This document shows positions 37,425 to 50,459 of a DNA stretch of 64,000 bases, in pieces. How positions within the stretch are numbered: the stretch's first letter is position 1; every line of letters begins with the position of its first letter. The notes under the pieces are model-generated. The model saw only the letters and a program-made list of their open reading frames with translations. It searched no databases and was not told where the DNA came from. Made by a program: the position numbers and the translations under genes. Source of the DNA: Lunularia cruciata (taxonomy: Eukaryota; Streptophyta; Marchantiopsida; Lunulariales; Lunulariaceae); assembly GCA_948567375.1 (NCBI GenBank), contig OX419755.1:23379001-23443000 (forward strand), in the 5' to 3' direction.

Positions 37425-37429
<5 letters not shown>
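35112..37429. other. Intergenic region downstream of TPC1
   Basis: Includes the TPC1 3' UTR and AT-rich DNA. A ~354-bp TA-flanked inverted-repeat unit at 36113-36466 is listed separately. Just before the (TA)n run, a 24-bp segment (TTTATATTTCATGAATT(T/C)TGGATAA) is tandemly duplicated at about 37363-37412. No coding region is supportable. Confidence 0.5.
36111..36468. mobile_element. Candidate MITE with GGGGGTTTCAA terminal inverted repeats
   Basis: TAGGGGGTTTCAA at 36111-36123 is matched perfectly by its reverse complement at 36456-36468. If TA is the duplicated target, the unit is 354 bp with 11-bp perfect ends and imperfect pairing for about 12 more bases. The interior is AT-rich and non-coding. 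TA duplication suggests a Tc1/mariner-type (Stowaway-like) non-autonomous element; a three-base target, as in Harbinger-type units, is not visible. One copy in one window is weak proof. Confidence 0.45.

Positions 37430-37519
<90 letters not shown>
37430..37519. repeat. (TA)n microsatellite
   Basis: About 45 uninterrupted TA dinucleotides. Open frames through it (Ile-Tyr repeats) are artefacts. Length is likely polymorphic and assembly-sensitive. Confidence 0.97.
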
Positions 37520-37521
<2 letters not shown>

Positions 37522-39845
37522 AAGGCAGGAAAATTAGATATTGAAATCTTGAAATAAAAAGATGCAAAAAAAGAAGAGGATATAAATATATACCAAAATG
37601 ATGAAACCTAGATATTGAAGTCCATTTAAATAGAATGAGAACTGAAATTTTATATATTGAGAATAATATTTATAATAGCCACTCTATCGGTCAAAAGTTT
37701 CCCTTGATGATTAATGTACAAATTACTTGTCATCTCATTGTCAAAACTAAATAAAACCATATGAGTAAAATTAGATTGTTGTTAGATTCATTCTATTCAA
37801 CAAACTCATGGTAGATGTGTCAATCTTAGGGTCAATTGTGGAAATAACCTTGAAGGTAGTTGTGGATATAGAAACTAAATGTGCTAAATATGGATTATTC
37901 TTTCATCAGTATTTAGAATAGTATGTTCTCGGAAAATTTAGAATTGAAACATAGTTGGATAGAAATAGACAAAAGTATCATATTCTTTATTTAATATTGA
38001 TATAAGGGAAATATTTTTCACCATATAAAAATATTAATAAAAAGGAACTTATCTCTCCAAAATGATGTTCCAGGACTTCATGTCATTAATAACTTCAATT
38101 CAATATTGGTGGTATTTAATCTTTTCATCTTTTAAGTCTAAACTCTTTTGCTTCTCACCAAGTCTAAACTTGATTAGCTAATGATATGTTTCTTTCAAAT
38201 CACGTCATTAGATTATCACTTTTTCAATTACATTTCATTGTAAAAATCACATCTTCTCCAACTTCTTGCAAGATTATTAAATAGTTTTACATTTTGTAAT
38301 AATTGCATTTCATCCTAAACTAGCATATTCTCTCTTGAGTAAAGATCAAACCTCTTCATGTCCTTCTTTACTAGTATATTTTCTTTTGTAACTTCCATTA
38401 ATCAAGTATTTGTTTTTTATCTTAATTTCCTTTTTTCTTAAGAAAGGACCAATTTTGCAAGTTTTAAAACTATTAATAGATTTAAAAATGATTAATTTTC
38501 TTACAAAATCTCCATTAAAATCAGTGAGATGGTTTGCTAAATTAATTATCTATTATTAAGATGACACAACCATGAACTAAGTAAGAGTAGCCAAGGACTA
38601 AGTTCACATATATTATATTTAGACTAGGGTTTACATATACAAAACTTTCATCTATAGACTCAAAGTGGTAGGTTTGTTCAAAGTAATTAATTAAGTGAAG
38701 ATTGTGGTTGATAAGAGATTTTATAGTGTTAGAGTCTAAATCCCTAAAGAATGAATTAAAGTTAATGATTCTATTTGTGATTATTGGTAAATTTTGCATC
38801 TAGGTCTTATTTCCCATAGTTATTTTGGTGTTCAAACTCCATTGAATTTTGCATCCAATGAGGCCAAAAGCATAGGAATAGAATACAAATGTACAATTTA
38901 TATGGAGATAAAAGATAAAAACTTTGTTCTTAAGATAGATTCCTCAATCTAATGCTATTAAGGCTTAGCCTCATTTGATCCCCCTTAGTCTTTATCCTTC
39001 TTTGCCTTGATAGTGTCTTTCCATTTTTCTTATGATGAATGTTATAGTCCAAAAGTTTTTGCAAAAGTTGCGATTTTTTTGGTTTTCTTTTTCGTTGATA
39101 AAGACAAGGGAAGTTATTTACATGTCTAAAGGAAGAAACCTCTTGTCCAAGTATTCTTTGGATTCTACCTTTGTATATGTTTAGGTACAAAGAAGACAAC
39201 CACATAGATCTATGTAATACAGAGGAATGGTACAAAGAAGTCAAGTCTAAAGAACTAAGAGTTAGAACCAAAGAAGACAAGTACAAAGAATTTTCAAAGC
39301 CAAAGATAATTGGAACCAAAGTCAGTATGCAACCTTGAATGATGCCTCCACCTAGGCAAACAACTGCTGCCATGGACCGTTGGAAGATTGGAGAATTGGA
39401 GAATTGGCATCCATTGGAGAATTCCTACATGAGTACAATGACAACTTAACCACTAAGGACAATTACCAAAGAACCTTAGCTTAAAAAATGAGTACAAGCC
39501 AAGGAATATCAACCCTTATTAGGAATTTCAAGGGAAGCACTCCAAAGATACTTGAGCATTCTTAGAACCTTTGAAGTTATAACTTCTTCATAGTTGTAGC
39601 ACTCTTGGTAGAAACATAGTTCTAGCAAGAAGAGAAATGAGGAGGATCCTTGAGGTGATACTTCACTCCCCAAGATCAGATAAGTGGGCAATGAGAGTAA
39701 GGAGTGACTTAATCCAAAACAACCAGTTGACTTTTGCTCTGGAATTGGGAGCTTGGGAGATTACAAACTCCTTTGTAGAGAAGCAACCCATAAATAATGA
39801 AGTGTAGCAATTTACAAGGACCTTGCTTGATGGTTTGTGGTATAG
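37520..39845. other. AT-rich non-coding region
   Basis: Very AT-rich, with frequent stops in all frames. Around 39.1-39.4 kb there are AAAGAAG-rich runs and a short GGAGAATT repeat. Nothing attributable to a gene. Confidence 0.5.
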
Positions 39846-42300
39846 TTGTTAATGAAAATATTTTGTCCAAAGAGAACCATATACTTGATGATTAATCAAG
39901 CCATCTTCTTTGGGCAAGTATACCAAGGAGAACCAATGAATGAATGTGCACAAATGTTCTATTTACAGACCTGGTCATTAATAAAGGAGCTCAAGGAAGA
40001 TAAAAGAGCCACCTACCTTGCTCCATTTACAATCCATTTTTACATGTGGTTAAATTTATTAGGAGAGGATGAGTGCAAGCATTTCTATTTGGAGGAGTAC
40101 TTTGCAACTCAACTTCGCAAAAAGGAAGGGAGACAATTCAAGCCCATTTGGATACAAATGCCTAGTGTGAGAGGTTTGTGGAAGTGACAGAAGTGCTGGT
40201 TGTCACCAAGAAGAGGCCTTTTTCAACTAGAACATTAGTGAAGGCAACCAAGAAGAATCCCTAGATGGTAGATCTTTCTTTGGGTGAGGATGAAGAAGAA
40301 GCAAAGGAGTAGAATGAAGAAGAAGACAATAAAAAACCACTCTCATCTTGTAGGAGACTGAATTTGCTTTGGATGGAAAAGAAGAAGGTGCAAATGTAGA
40401 GTCTGTACCAAATGAAGGAGAATAACTTGCAACCCAAGAAGAAGAAGATCAAGAGGACCAAGAAGATCTTTGGGTTGAAGAATTCCTAGTCCAAGACAAG
40501 TAGAACCAAAGACCAAGGAAGAGAAGAAGATAGAGTGGACATAAAAGGTGAACAGAGGAGGTTTTAATAGCAACTCATCACAAAGATAAGGTGTAGTTAG
40601 TTATTGAAGTCCTAGCACCACTTATTGTTGATAGAACAAACTTCATCATCAATTCTTTTAGGCTTACCTAAGTTTCTTGTAGATGATTCTTCCTCAATAT
40701 CAAGAGTGTGGATGGATGTAGTGGATTAAACTTTGTTGGTGAAAAGATTGCATACAAATGAGTGCACAACAAAGGCAAAGATGACCAAATGGAGGTAAGA
40801 CATGGAGAAAGTAAGGAAGATGTGCATGAAGAAGGTAGGAAGGTGAATGCACTAGTACAAGAGAACCACAAAGTCAAGAAATAGAACACTTCATTTGAGT
40901 TACAAATGTCCAAATACAAGAAGGAGATAAAAATTAAGATAAAGGCAATGCAAGAGAAACTGAAGGAGGAGAAGGACTAGAAAGCAACTGATGTGCCAAA
41001 GACAATATAGGAAGTTACAACCAAAATAAGTGTGCTTGCAACCAATTCCAAAGAAGAGAAGTTGAAGATCATCAAGGAGCTCAAAGATCTTTGATATCAG
41101 TTGGTAGCCATTAAGGAAGTAACAATAGGTAGGATGACTAAAACCAAGCTATATGAGCTAAAACTGCACGTTTAAATACTAAGTGCTCAAGGCTACAAAG
41201 ATCATAAGATGGATCGGCTGTTTCTTTAACTAAGTGAATATGTAGATAGAAAATTTCAACAAACTTTTGACACTATAGTATTAGAGATTGTAGACTATAA
41301 GTAGAGGATCAAATTTCTTCTTAGGAAAGCTAGAGACAAAGGTAGATCTTTGTAGTAGTTTTTGTACCAAAGAATCTTCAATAAATAAAGATTTTTTGTA
41401 TATGTAGTTACCTTTGGAGTAGGAGGAAGATGTCTAAAGACTACAAAGTAAAGAGTTTCTTTGGAGAAAGAATTAATACCTTCCTAAAGATATGGATAAC
41501 AATGAACAATGTATAGATTAGCAAGTTAAGATAAGGATGATGCAAATCTCCAATGTACAATGTAGATGCAAGGAAGTGCAATCTAAGTAAATCTTTGCAT
41601 TTCCTCAAACTTCAAATTCCTTTGGTGAGGAGTAGGAGGTATTACTATTTAAGGTGTTAGTCTAGATGTAAATATTCATTCAATCAATAGAAGATGAATA
41701 AAGTGAAAGGAGCAAGGTCACTTCATCACTTTGCCTAATTCCAAGTATTGATGTCAATTCTTTGTTGAAGGAATGTGAGGAATCTTCATAGTAAGGACTA
41801 AAGTGACTGAGTGTGTATGATCACTAGTACTTGTGGCTACGGTGTGGGATCCTTGGTAGCTCCAAAGAGGCAAATCAATGCCTCGATGGATCTTAAATGA
41901 GCTGCAGTGTTGATAGTACCTTAGGAGCAAAGATGAAAAAAGTTTTCAATGCAAAGATCATTCAAATAGAGTTGTACCTTTTGGGAAAGTAGAAAGTAGT
42001 CTTTGGAGTAGGAGTAATTGTAATAGAAATTGCTTTGTTGTAGTTGATTGAATCATCACATTTAAGATTTAATTGGAATTGATCTTTAGTGAACATGATC
42101 TTATGTGGATTTTCTACTTTTTGTAGCCCATGCTTTGTACAGTAGCGGTTTCTGCCCAAGAAATTACACAAGCAATAATAAAGAACTACAATAGTGATAT
42201 TTCTGTTCAAATATGGCCATTTTGGATCCATATCCTCATTGGAATGACCTAGTCCATGCCAATATAATGTAAATAGGAAGACACTAGGTTTTCACACATG
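39846..42300. mobile_element. Unclassified decayed dispersed element, copy 1
   Basis: Glu/Lys-rich broken frames, the longest at 39846-40187 (113 codons, containing TIHFYMWLNLLG). They are followed by a 3' part that is also present at about 50215-50470. Shared blocks include TTGGAATTGATCTTTAGTGAA, a TTTCTGCCCAAGA-type box, AATAAAGAA and a terminal CACTAGGTT(T/G)TCACAC. A GGATTCATTG-like LTR pair was not found. The left limit is set at the longest frame and is arbitrary. Possibly a non-autonomous LTR element. Confidence 0.45.
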
Positions 42301-44292
42301 TGTCAAGTAATACTATTCCTCTTAGGTACACTACTTTACTATTTTTGAATCCAAAATTGTAAGATTGAACATTCAAGCCTCCACAAATTTGATTTGATTT
42401 GATTTCCTTTCCCTTTATAACTTCACCTTACTCTAGTTTATCAAAAGATAAAATTTAGTATCCTTAGTTGTGTCCAATCATAGGACTCTTTAAAAATCTA
42501 TAATAGTTCAAATTAACTCCAAGATCTATTGCCTAAGCTTCCAAATCTAAAACTCAATCCACAATCCAACATATAGAATTGGTACTTGGTTGCTACTTCC
42601 TAACCCACAATAGTATCTTGTTTCTAATACTTAATTTACAGTGCTTTTCTACCTACTTTCCTCCAAATTTTATAGACTATTTTAAAGAAATAATTTATGT
42701 ACTAAATCATGACATACTTACAATATCTTTACCATTATATTTCCATTAGTTCCATTGATTTCATACTCTAATACTAAGCTATAAATGTACTAGAGAAGGC
42801 ACCAAGAACTAAAAAAGAGATAGATACTTTAAAAATTATGGAATTTGGGACTTTTACTAAACCTTAAATTTTTAATAGTAATTCAATGAGAATCATGCAA
42901 AATAGATTAGGCATATAAAATTTATGGAAAAATTGATTTTATTTTTTTCTCTTGTATATAATTTTATGATGTTAAAAATGGAAATAGTAAGGCTAAAGCA
43001 CAAGACTATCAATTATTTTGGGTTCACAAATATTAAAAAAGGTTCTTCACTTAGCTTTTATTTATCTCCAAAAAATCAAACTCCAAATCTATGGATGAAA
43101 TAACACAACAAAAACTAGACTACCTAACATCAATCTTGTTTCAAACAAATTAAATCTCCTAATTTATTATGACCCAAGACCAAATCCACTTGCAACATAA
43201 AATAAATCACCCAAAATTAAATCCACTTGCAACCTCATATTTTTGTCTCTATAACCATTCATAGTTTACTCAAGGACTTCCAATATTACTTTACACTTCC
43301 AAATCCTTCAAAATTGAAGTTCATAATATAGATAATAGTATGGAGTCAAAAGAATGAATCTAATTTTGGTCTCCTAAATATTGGGTCTAACCTCCTAAAC
43401 TTCAAAAAGATTTCAGTCAATCCTTCCTAATCTATGACATTGACTTTTATATTCCCAAATATACTTCTTTGTACTTGATCTTATTTACTAGAATGGTAAA
43501 TTGTGATAAATACATGCCAATTGTGTTATATATATGTATGAATCTTTTTTTGCTATACAACATATAAATGTGAAAACATTGAAAGTCATGCATTGTAACA
43601 CCCAAGTTAAATATTGGATGAAATTTTTGGATGGTTTTGAGGAGGTTAGGTACAAGTTTAAGCACCAAGTAGTGAAAAAGTTACCACCAATAACTAAGAA
43701 ATAGCCACCAAGTGCCAAGTGCATACATGCAAAGGATATGAAATTCTTTTGGATGTTAATTTATAGACTTAGAACTCTAGTGTTGTGTGACATCTACTTG
43801 TAGTTAAGTTGAAGAGAGAGGAGATTGTCATAGATACAAAGACAAAATCCATCAAATTTGGAGATTTGAGTAGGTCAAAGCTTTAAAGAAAAGCTATCCA
43901 CCAGGCTACTATTGGCTCTAAGGACACAAAACCAAAATTATTAATTTTAGAATGTTTCATTTAGTAGAGTTTATCTATAAAAGACCAAGGAGAGAAATAG
44001 AGAATGGAATATCATATTAGAACTCTCAAATGAGTGAAAACTCAAATGCCTAACATGACTTTAGGCTTTGGTATTCATAGGGAAGTTAAAAACAAGACTC
44101 CCAAGAACCTTCCAAAGAACTTTATAGTTGATTTGTCATTGGCAACCTCATTAGATGTCTCATCATGTAAGAATATGATTCTTCATAATCATTAGCAAGG
44201 ATTAGAGGAGGAGGGGTTTGGATACAAGTAGAGAAGGAAGATGGATTAGAAACCAAGGGTTTTAACTTTGAAAAATACAAGATAGGATAGAT
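42301..44292. other. AT-rich non-coding region
   Basis: No gene is supportable. CATTGTAACACCCAAG near 43588 resembles a plant LTR start (TGTAACACC) but no partner repeat could be placed. The nearby antisense frames have no family match. Confidence 0.45.
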
Positions 44293-46431
44293 TCACATAT
44301 GACTCGGAAAGGCATGTTTATAGTCAACAAGAGAAATAATATGAGTAATATCAAACGGACCTATCCAAGTCAGAGCAAGTTTACAAGTGTTGAGAAGGAG
44401 TTTAATAGATGAAAGCATGGCCCTATGATGTACTTGAAAAGTGAGATCATGACAATGCTTATCAACATATTGTTTTGGCCTATTTGGGCAATAAGAAGGT
44501 GAGACTTTCTTGGCGTAAGGATGTAGATAACATGGAAAAGAAGGTAGAATTATGTAGGACATGAGACAATGATTGAGCAGAAGAGAATTGAGAACAAGTG
44601 GATTTGTCAATAAGTGAGAAAGAAGAGAGAGAATCTTGTACTTATCTTCTTGGAATTATTATAAGTAAATTTAATAATTAGAAGACAAGTATCCCAATTG
44701 GTGTGAGGAACATTTATAGAGAGGCACATAATATATCTTCCAAGGTGCAATTGGCTCATTCAAATTTTTCCCATCAATTTGAGTTGATAGGCTATAGACA
44801 AGGTAAGCTTAGTGCCGAGTAGCTTGAAGAGCCTCTTGTCAAAATTTACCAAAAAATTGAGGTTTCACAATGAAAGATGAGAACTATTTGCATCCTATGG
44901 TGCAACAATATAAAAGTTAATCTTGATCATTGTCAAAGAATCTATTGTATCTATGGTAGGTGCCAAATGAATATGCTTGTTGAGCTTATCAACAGACACT
45001 ACGATTGCTATTTAGCCTTGGTACATCTTCAACAAGGATGTGATGAGATCTAAGCTCACATGTTCTCACTGGGAACATGGAATTGGTAAGGATTGAAGTA
45101 GTATTGTTATATTTTCAGGTCTCACAAGATCAAACAAACTCTCAAACCTCTTGTGCTATGTTTGATTACCATGATTGATATTTTAGAGTACTCAATGTCT
45201 TGTCTACACCCATGTGAACTAATAACTAGTAAATCATGCACTTCTTTGAGTGCACAAGTTGTAGATCCTCCATAGTTGGAATATAGATCCGCTTCTTGAA
45301 AAATAGAAAACCATCCTTGAAAAAATGGGTGTTGTATGCCTTATCATGTAATGCAAGATGAATTTGCACAAGATGAAAGAAAGGATCTTTGTAAAGTAGT
45401 TTTGAACTCTATTTGACATTTGAGTCTGTTGACATTAAACTCTTAATATTTGAGTCCATGGTGATTGTTATTACTATGGGAGATTCTAGAAAAATCTTCA
45501 AATTAGGTCATCATGATAAGGTATCAATAATAACATGGAACTTTTTGGGTTTGTATTCAAGCTTGATATCAAAAAATTGTAGTTGTTTCTCTCATCTTTG
45601 ATACTAACTCTTCATACACACCAAATGTAAGATCTATAATAAGGGTTTGTGATCAGTTTGCATTATCATTTCCCCAAGAAGTAATGTCTCTACATCTTTG
45701 TTGCATATACCATTGCAAGTTGTTCTTAATTTTAAGTGGAATAATTATTTTTGCTATTTTTAGTCATCAAGATACAAAAGCAATGGAATGCAATCCATCT
45801 AGAAATTAATATTGGGCACATCTCTAATTGCAAAGTTAGAAGCATCAAAATCAAACACACAAGTAAATTGAGGATCATATAGTTGGAAGATGGATAGTGA
45901 AAACACCATTATCTTAAGTTTCTTGAATGCTTATTCTTGCTTGGTAGTCCAATCAAAGCTTATTGTCTTCCGCAAGAGATTAATCAATAGTGTGGCTACA
46001 TGAGCATAATAGTGGATAATCATTGGTAAAAACTTGCCAATCCATTAAATCTCCAAAATTCCATGGTATCCTTAGGTGTAGGTCATTTGGTAATGACTTT
46101 GAATTTCTCGTCTTCCATCTTGATCCCCTCTGTGGAAACTTTATATCTCAAGAAGGTAACTTCCCTTTGTCAAAAAGCACACTTGGACTTCTTGTAGTAG
46201 AACTTCCATTGTCATAGTTATCTTAAGACTTCTTGTACATTGTTTTTGTGTTCAACCTTTGTCTTACTATAAATCAAACTGTCATCCAAGAACACTATCA
46301 TATATAGATCCAAAGCCCTTCTAATACCCAATGCATCTGATCCATGAAGACTACCAAAGCATTAGTCAGCTCAAAATGTGAAACTCTCCATTCAAAATGC
46401 CCATACCTTGTATAACACCTCAAATTTTCAC
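44293..46431 (-). pseudogene. Old Ty3/gypsy element, 3' half (RT core, RNase H, integrase)
   Basis: Read on the minus strand. 46.43-45.95 kb gives RT segments RYGHFEWRV, a relic of FGLTNAP as FELTNA, VFLDDSLIYSKT (the catalytic box, with FLDD) and KVITK-PTPKD. 45.43-44.93 kb gives an integrase core block recognisable in EHVSLDLITSL and AIVVSVDKLNK. 44.61-44.29 kb (105 codons) gives the post-integrase tail KHCHDLTFQVHHRAMLSS ... WIGPFDITHI. Stops and frameshifts are dense, so this is much older than the 15-25 kb element. The 5' half of the same element appears at 50.46-52.1 kb. Confidence 0.75.
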
Positions 46432-49400
46432 AAATTACATCTTTTTTCTCTCAATTAGCTTAGTTTTCTTAAAAAAATCAAGAGTTAATAGTTTCTTAGA
46501 AGAAGGTTTTATGTTATTTACCTTTGGTGTTATCACACCAACAAAATAAAGATGAATAAGGAAATTTGTAGCATGAAGAAGTTTGGAGTTGTTGGATAGG
46601 AAGGAGAGCCTTCACCAAAGAATTTTGATGACAAAAACCTTTGGCAAAGAAGTCCTTCAGCTAGAATGACCTTTGGCATTGTAATCCTTTGGTGTCATCA
46701 ACCTTTAGCCTTGAAAGACCCTGCTTGGGAACCATTTGGCATGAGATACCTTTGGCTTGAAATTTGCTCAATTTAAAAGGGACCCAACCACTCAAATGTG
46801 GCATTGCTAAATCAAGAATTAGAACCAATAACCATATGATTGTACCAAATGTTTACATATGTGGGATGTGATTGCTCATCCAAGGTGCACATAAATTTTT
46901 TTTGAAATGGTTGAGTTGACCCTTAAAAGAACTAAGACTAAGCTGACCACTTTTCACTTTTGTTGAGCTAGACAATTGCAAGTCTTAGACAAGCTAGAAC
47001 TCTCCACACCTTTGGTCAAAAAAACCTTGAGAGTTAGAGTCCTAGAGCAAGTTGGTGATTTCACAAGCTAGCTAAAGAATTTCTTATCTCTAGAGAAGAG
47101 ATACACATACCTTTGCAACTAGAGTGCTTAAGTGGCAAAGAAAAGGGCTTGAGATTATTCTCAAATTTCTTAGGTTAAACAAGTGTGGATTCCACTATAG
47201 AGTTGACTTTCTCTACATCAAGAAACTTGAATTCTTGTTGTGGAATCAGGAATTGAGCAATCTTGTGGTGCTTTATGAGATTAGAGACAATAGGGATCAA
47301 GGATGGAGAATTTGCGAGGAAACACCTTTGCTTATACCACGGAGCATTGGAAACAAGTATTGAAATAGGTGAATTTGCCCCCAAATACAATGACTCTAGA
47401 CATAGAGTGGATTTGCCCAAATGCAAGAATGGAAATAAGGTTCAAAGTGACATTTAAAGATGATAAGACCAATAATGGTTGGTCAATACTTGGATATAAG
47501 GATCCTACCTAGAGATCCCTTACCAAAGTGGTATGAAACTATTTAAATCTAAATGAAATATTCTTAAAGATAGTAGCCAAGAAATTTTCTTCAAATACTT
47601 GTCAAAATGGAGGCCAATGAATAGGAGAGAAATGTTTTGGAGGCATGCATACAACCTATGTAGAGATATGAACAAGGAGGAAGGCTGACCCATCTATCCT
47701 CCCTTGTTAATACATTTTTATATGGGAATGGGTCTCTTGATAGCGGAAGAGAAGAGAAGTATCCCAATCAATATTTTCCTAAAGGATACTTCAACAACTA
47801 CAAGGATTTGAATGACATGCAGAAGAAGTAAAAGCTAGTTGACATAGAGTTTGCCTATTTAGGGAAATTCATCCTATTAGAAGAGCCCCACAACACTCTG
47901 GGATACAAGAAGAAGATAAAGATAGTACCTACTAGGCCAAATATGAAGGCAAAAGAGAAGTCAAAGAAGACACGAGTGGTAGAAGATTTGATAAAGGAGG
48001 ATGATGTTAAGACATTAAGACAACAACACATATACTACCAATGAAGAGTCTTTTACACATATTGTCATTTTTTCAAATGGGGATGAGAATGATCATCTGA
48101 GAGGAGAAGTTCAATCTACTCCAGCCAAGATGCCTTAGGAAGTCAAGGAAGATTCTTAGGCCAAAGGCAACACACCTATTAGAGGGAAGAATAAAAAATA
48201 AGTTTAGCCATTGAGCACCAAGGAAGAAGAAGAAGAAAGCCAAGGAGAGGCAAAACCTATGGAGTCTAAGCACAAAGAAAAGGAGTACTAGAAGTGGAAT
48301 AAGTACTAAAGTCCAAAGAGTTGTTTGAGCCAAAAGAGTTAGGGCAAGCCAAAGGGTTGGTTTAGGAAAAGGAAAGGTCCAAGACTTAAAGGAAAATTAG
48401 CAAATAGCACAAGAGGACAAAGAGCTTACTCTCTTCATCAAATTAGAGAAGAAAAAAAGGAGAAACCTTACCTCCTCCCAAGGAATAAGAAGAAACAGGG
48501 CCAAGTAAGAAGAAGATACCACCAATTGAGTTGGTACACCTCTCTAGGCTGGTCATCTACATGGTGGGATTAGTGTTGGAATTGATAGAGAAACTTCTAC
48601 CATCTGATAGAGAGTTTCTTGGAGAGATCACCAACTACACCAAACACCTCCATCAAAAGTTCATAGGCAAAGTGAAAAGACATGGGAGAAGTTAGCCATA
48701 GTCCATGCCTTGGTCATGGGCAAAGGGAAATGAAACAATGACTTGGCACAATAAACATTCAAATTGAAGGAAGAAGGATCTACAAAGGTGGATAAACAAA
48801 GAGAAGATGCTATGCTTTGAAGAAGTCAAGTGTCAATAGGATTCTAATGAGCAATTGAAGGGTCAAGAGGAAGAAATCAAAGTGTTTAGAGGAGAGGTAA
48901 GGAGGGCAAGAATTGTGATGTTCACCACCAAAGTACATCACCAAGAGGAATAAACCATTACCAAAGTGCAAATCAAGGACCTCACCATAAAGTTGCAAGA
49001 GAAAAAGGAAGAGAGAGAAAGGATCAAGTGTGGATTTTGCAAGAGGTGATTGTAGAGTTGTGGAGATTTGGATGCAAATAAAAGAACAAAAGAGCAAGAT
49101 ACTCACCTAGATGGAATCAATATGGGATCAAATGGTCAAGCTAGTGAAGGAGGTTATTTAGACACAAACTCAATGATTGAAGTTTAAGGAACTAAAGGCT
49201 CAAGTACATGAAATGGAGGTGAAGGTCTACACCAGCAAGCACTTGAGCCAACTATTCAATTACACAAGCACACCTCAAAGACACCAAGGAATAGACCAAG
49301 ACTTGCTCGAGTCTTTGGTAGAGTACAAAGGTAGAATATTTTTGCTTATTAGGATTTCTAGAGGCAAAGGTAGCTCCTTGCCTCAAGCTCCAACGACAAA

Positions 49401-50459
49401 GAGAACACATAGTGAAAATAAAATATAGAAACATGTTAAGTGTAGAACATACTTGGCCTAGAATAACCTTTGGCATGGTAGAAATTCAACACCAAAGACC
49501 TTTTTAGTTGTACATACCTTTGGCCTTGAACACTTTTGGAGTTAAGACAAATTTTTGTAAGCCAAAGGTCTTTTGGATGTAAATTTGAATTGAAATTCAA
49601 AGGGTAAAAAAAAAAGAATGACCTTGAGTAGGCCACAAATGCTTGGGCAATTCTTAATTAAGCATATCAAGATATGAAGATAGGATTAACAATGAGTCAT
49701 GTAGATGTAATTAGAAGATTGATTGTGTCTTTCAACCGTTGAATCTCTTTTTGGTGTTTGTATGGATTGCATAAAGGGGTTTTGACCTGATGTAAATGAG
49801 TTTTATTTTTTATAATCAAGGTTTGAGAGTAAGGACCTCCATGATTCTTATTGCTTATAACCTATATTTTGTATCATTTCTTGTATGATTGTTGTATAGA
49901 GGTGAGGAAACTTGTACTAGGAACATGAGTGTTTGAAGGTAGTGAGGCAATTCCACTTGGTTGGGATAGGGTATGTGATCCATAGAGTTCTAAAGGAGCA
50001 AGAAAATGCAAAGAAGGGTTTTGGGAGCTTGTAGTATTAAAAGTACCACATAATAGAAAAGCCAATCAAACAATCAATCAATTTCAAGTCTTCTTTGGTA
50101 TTGTATCTTCTAGAAAGGTACTATGTAGTCACTAAATGATAGTCAATAGAGTGATGGAACCTTTGGGTGAATGGCTCTTTGGGGAGAAGAGTCCTTTAGC
50201 ATAAAGTGAGCCATCACCTTCAAAAGTAATTTGGAATTGATCTTTAGTGAAAGTGATTTTAATCTGTTTTTTGTAGTGTGCCATAAGAGATAACACTACA
50301 TTCTCCTAGGAGTGATTCCTGCCCAAGAGGTTAAATAAGAAAAAATAAAGAATTACTATTTGTGACACTTTTCTTCAACTCTTAACATCATTCTGACCGG
50401 TATCCTTGAAGGAACAACCTATTCTTATCATTTATAGTATTTGTATATCAACACTAGGT
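46432..50459. mobile_element. ~4-kb element inserted in the old gypsy RT (dispersed element, copy 2)
   Basis: The old minus-strand RT reads ...GKDVHKLSFYT just right of 50460 and RYGHFEWRV just left of 46432, neighbouring residues in gypsy RT, so the DNA between was inserted later. On the + strand it begins TGTATAACACCTC and ends CACTAGGTTGTCA. Flanks TACCT (left) and CACCT (right) would be a 5-bp target duplication with one change. The interior has Glu/Lys-rich broken frames (e.g. 49177-49428). Its last ~250 bp match the unit ending near 42300. No polymerase domain was recognised, so it may be non-autonomous. Confidence 0.5.

Noticed and set aside
37364-37567. Antisense open frame rich in Ile-Tyr
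   Set aside because: Artefact of the (TA)n run.
38930-39373. 147-codon minus-strand frame
   Set aside because: Produced by AAAGAAG-rich repeats on the other strand; no recognisable domain.
39846-40187. 113-codon open frame as a host gene
   Set aside because: No splice context or family match; it lies in a repeated, decayed element.
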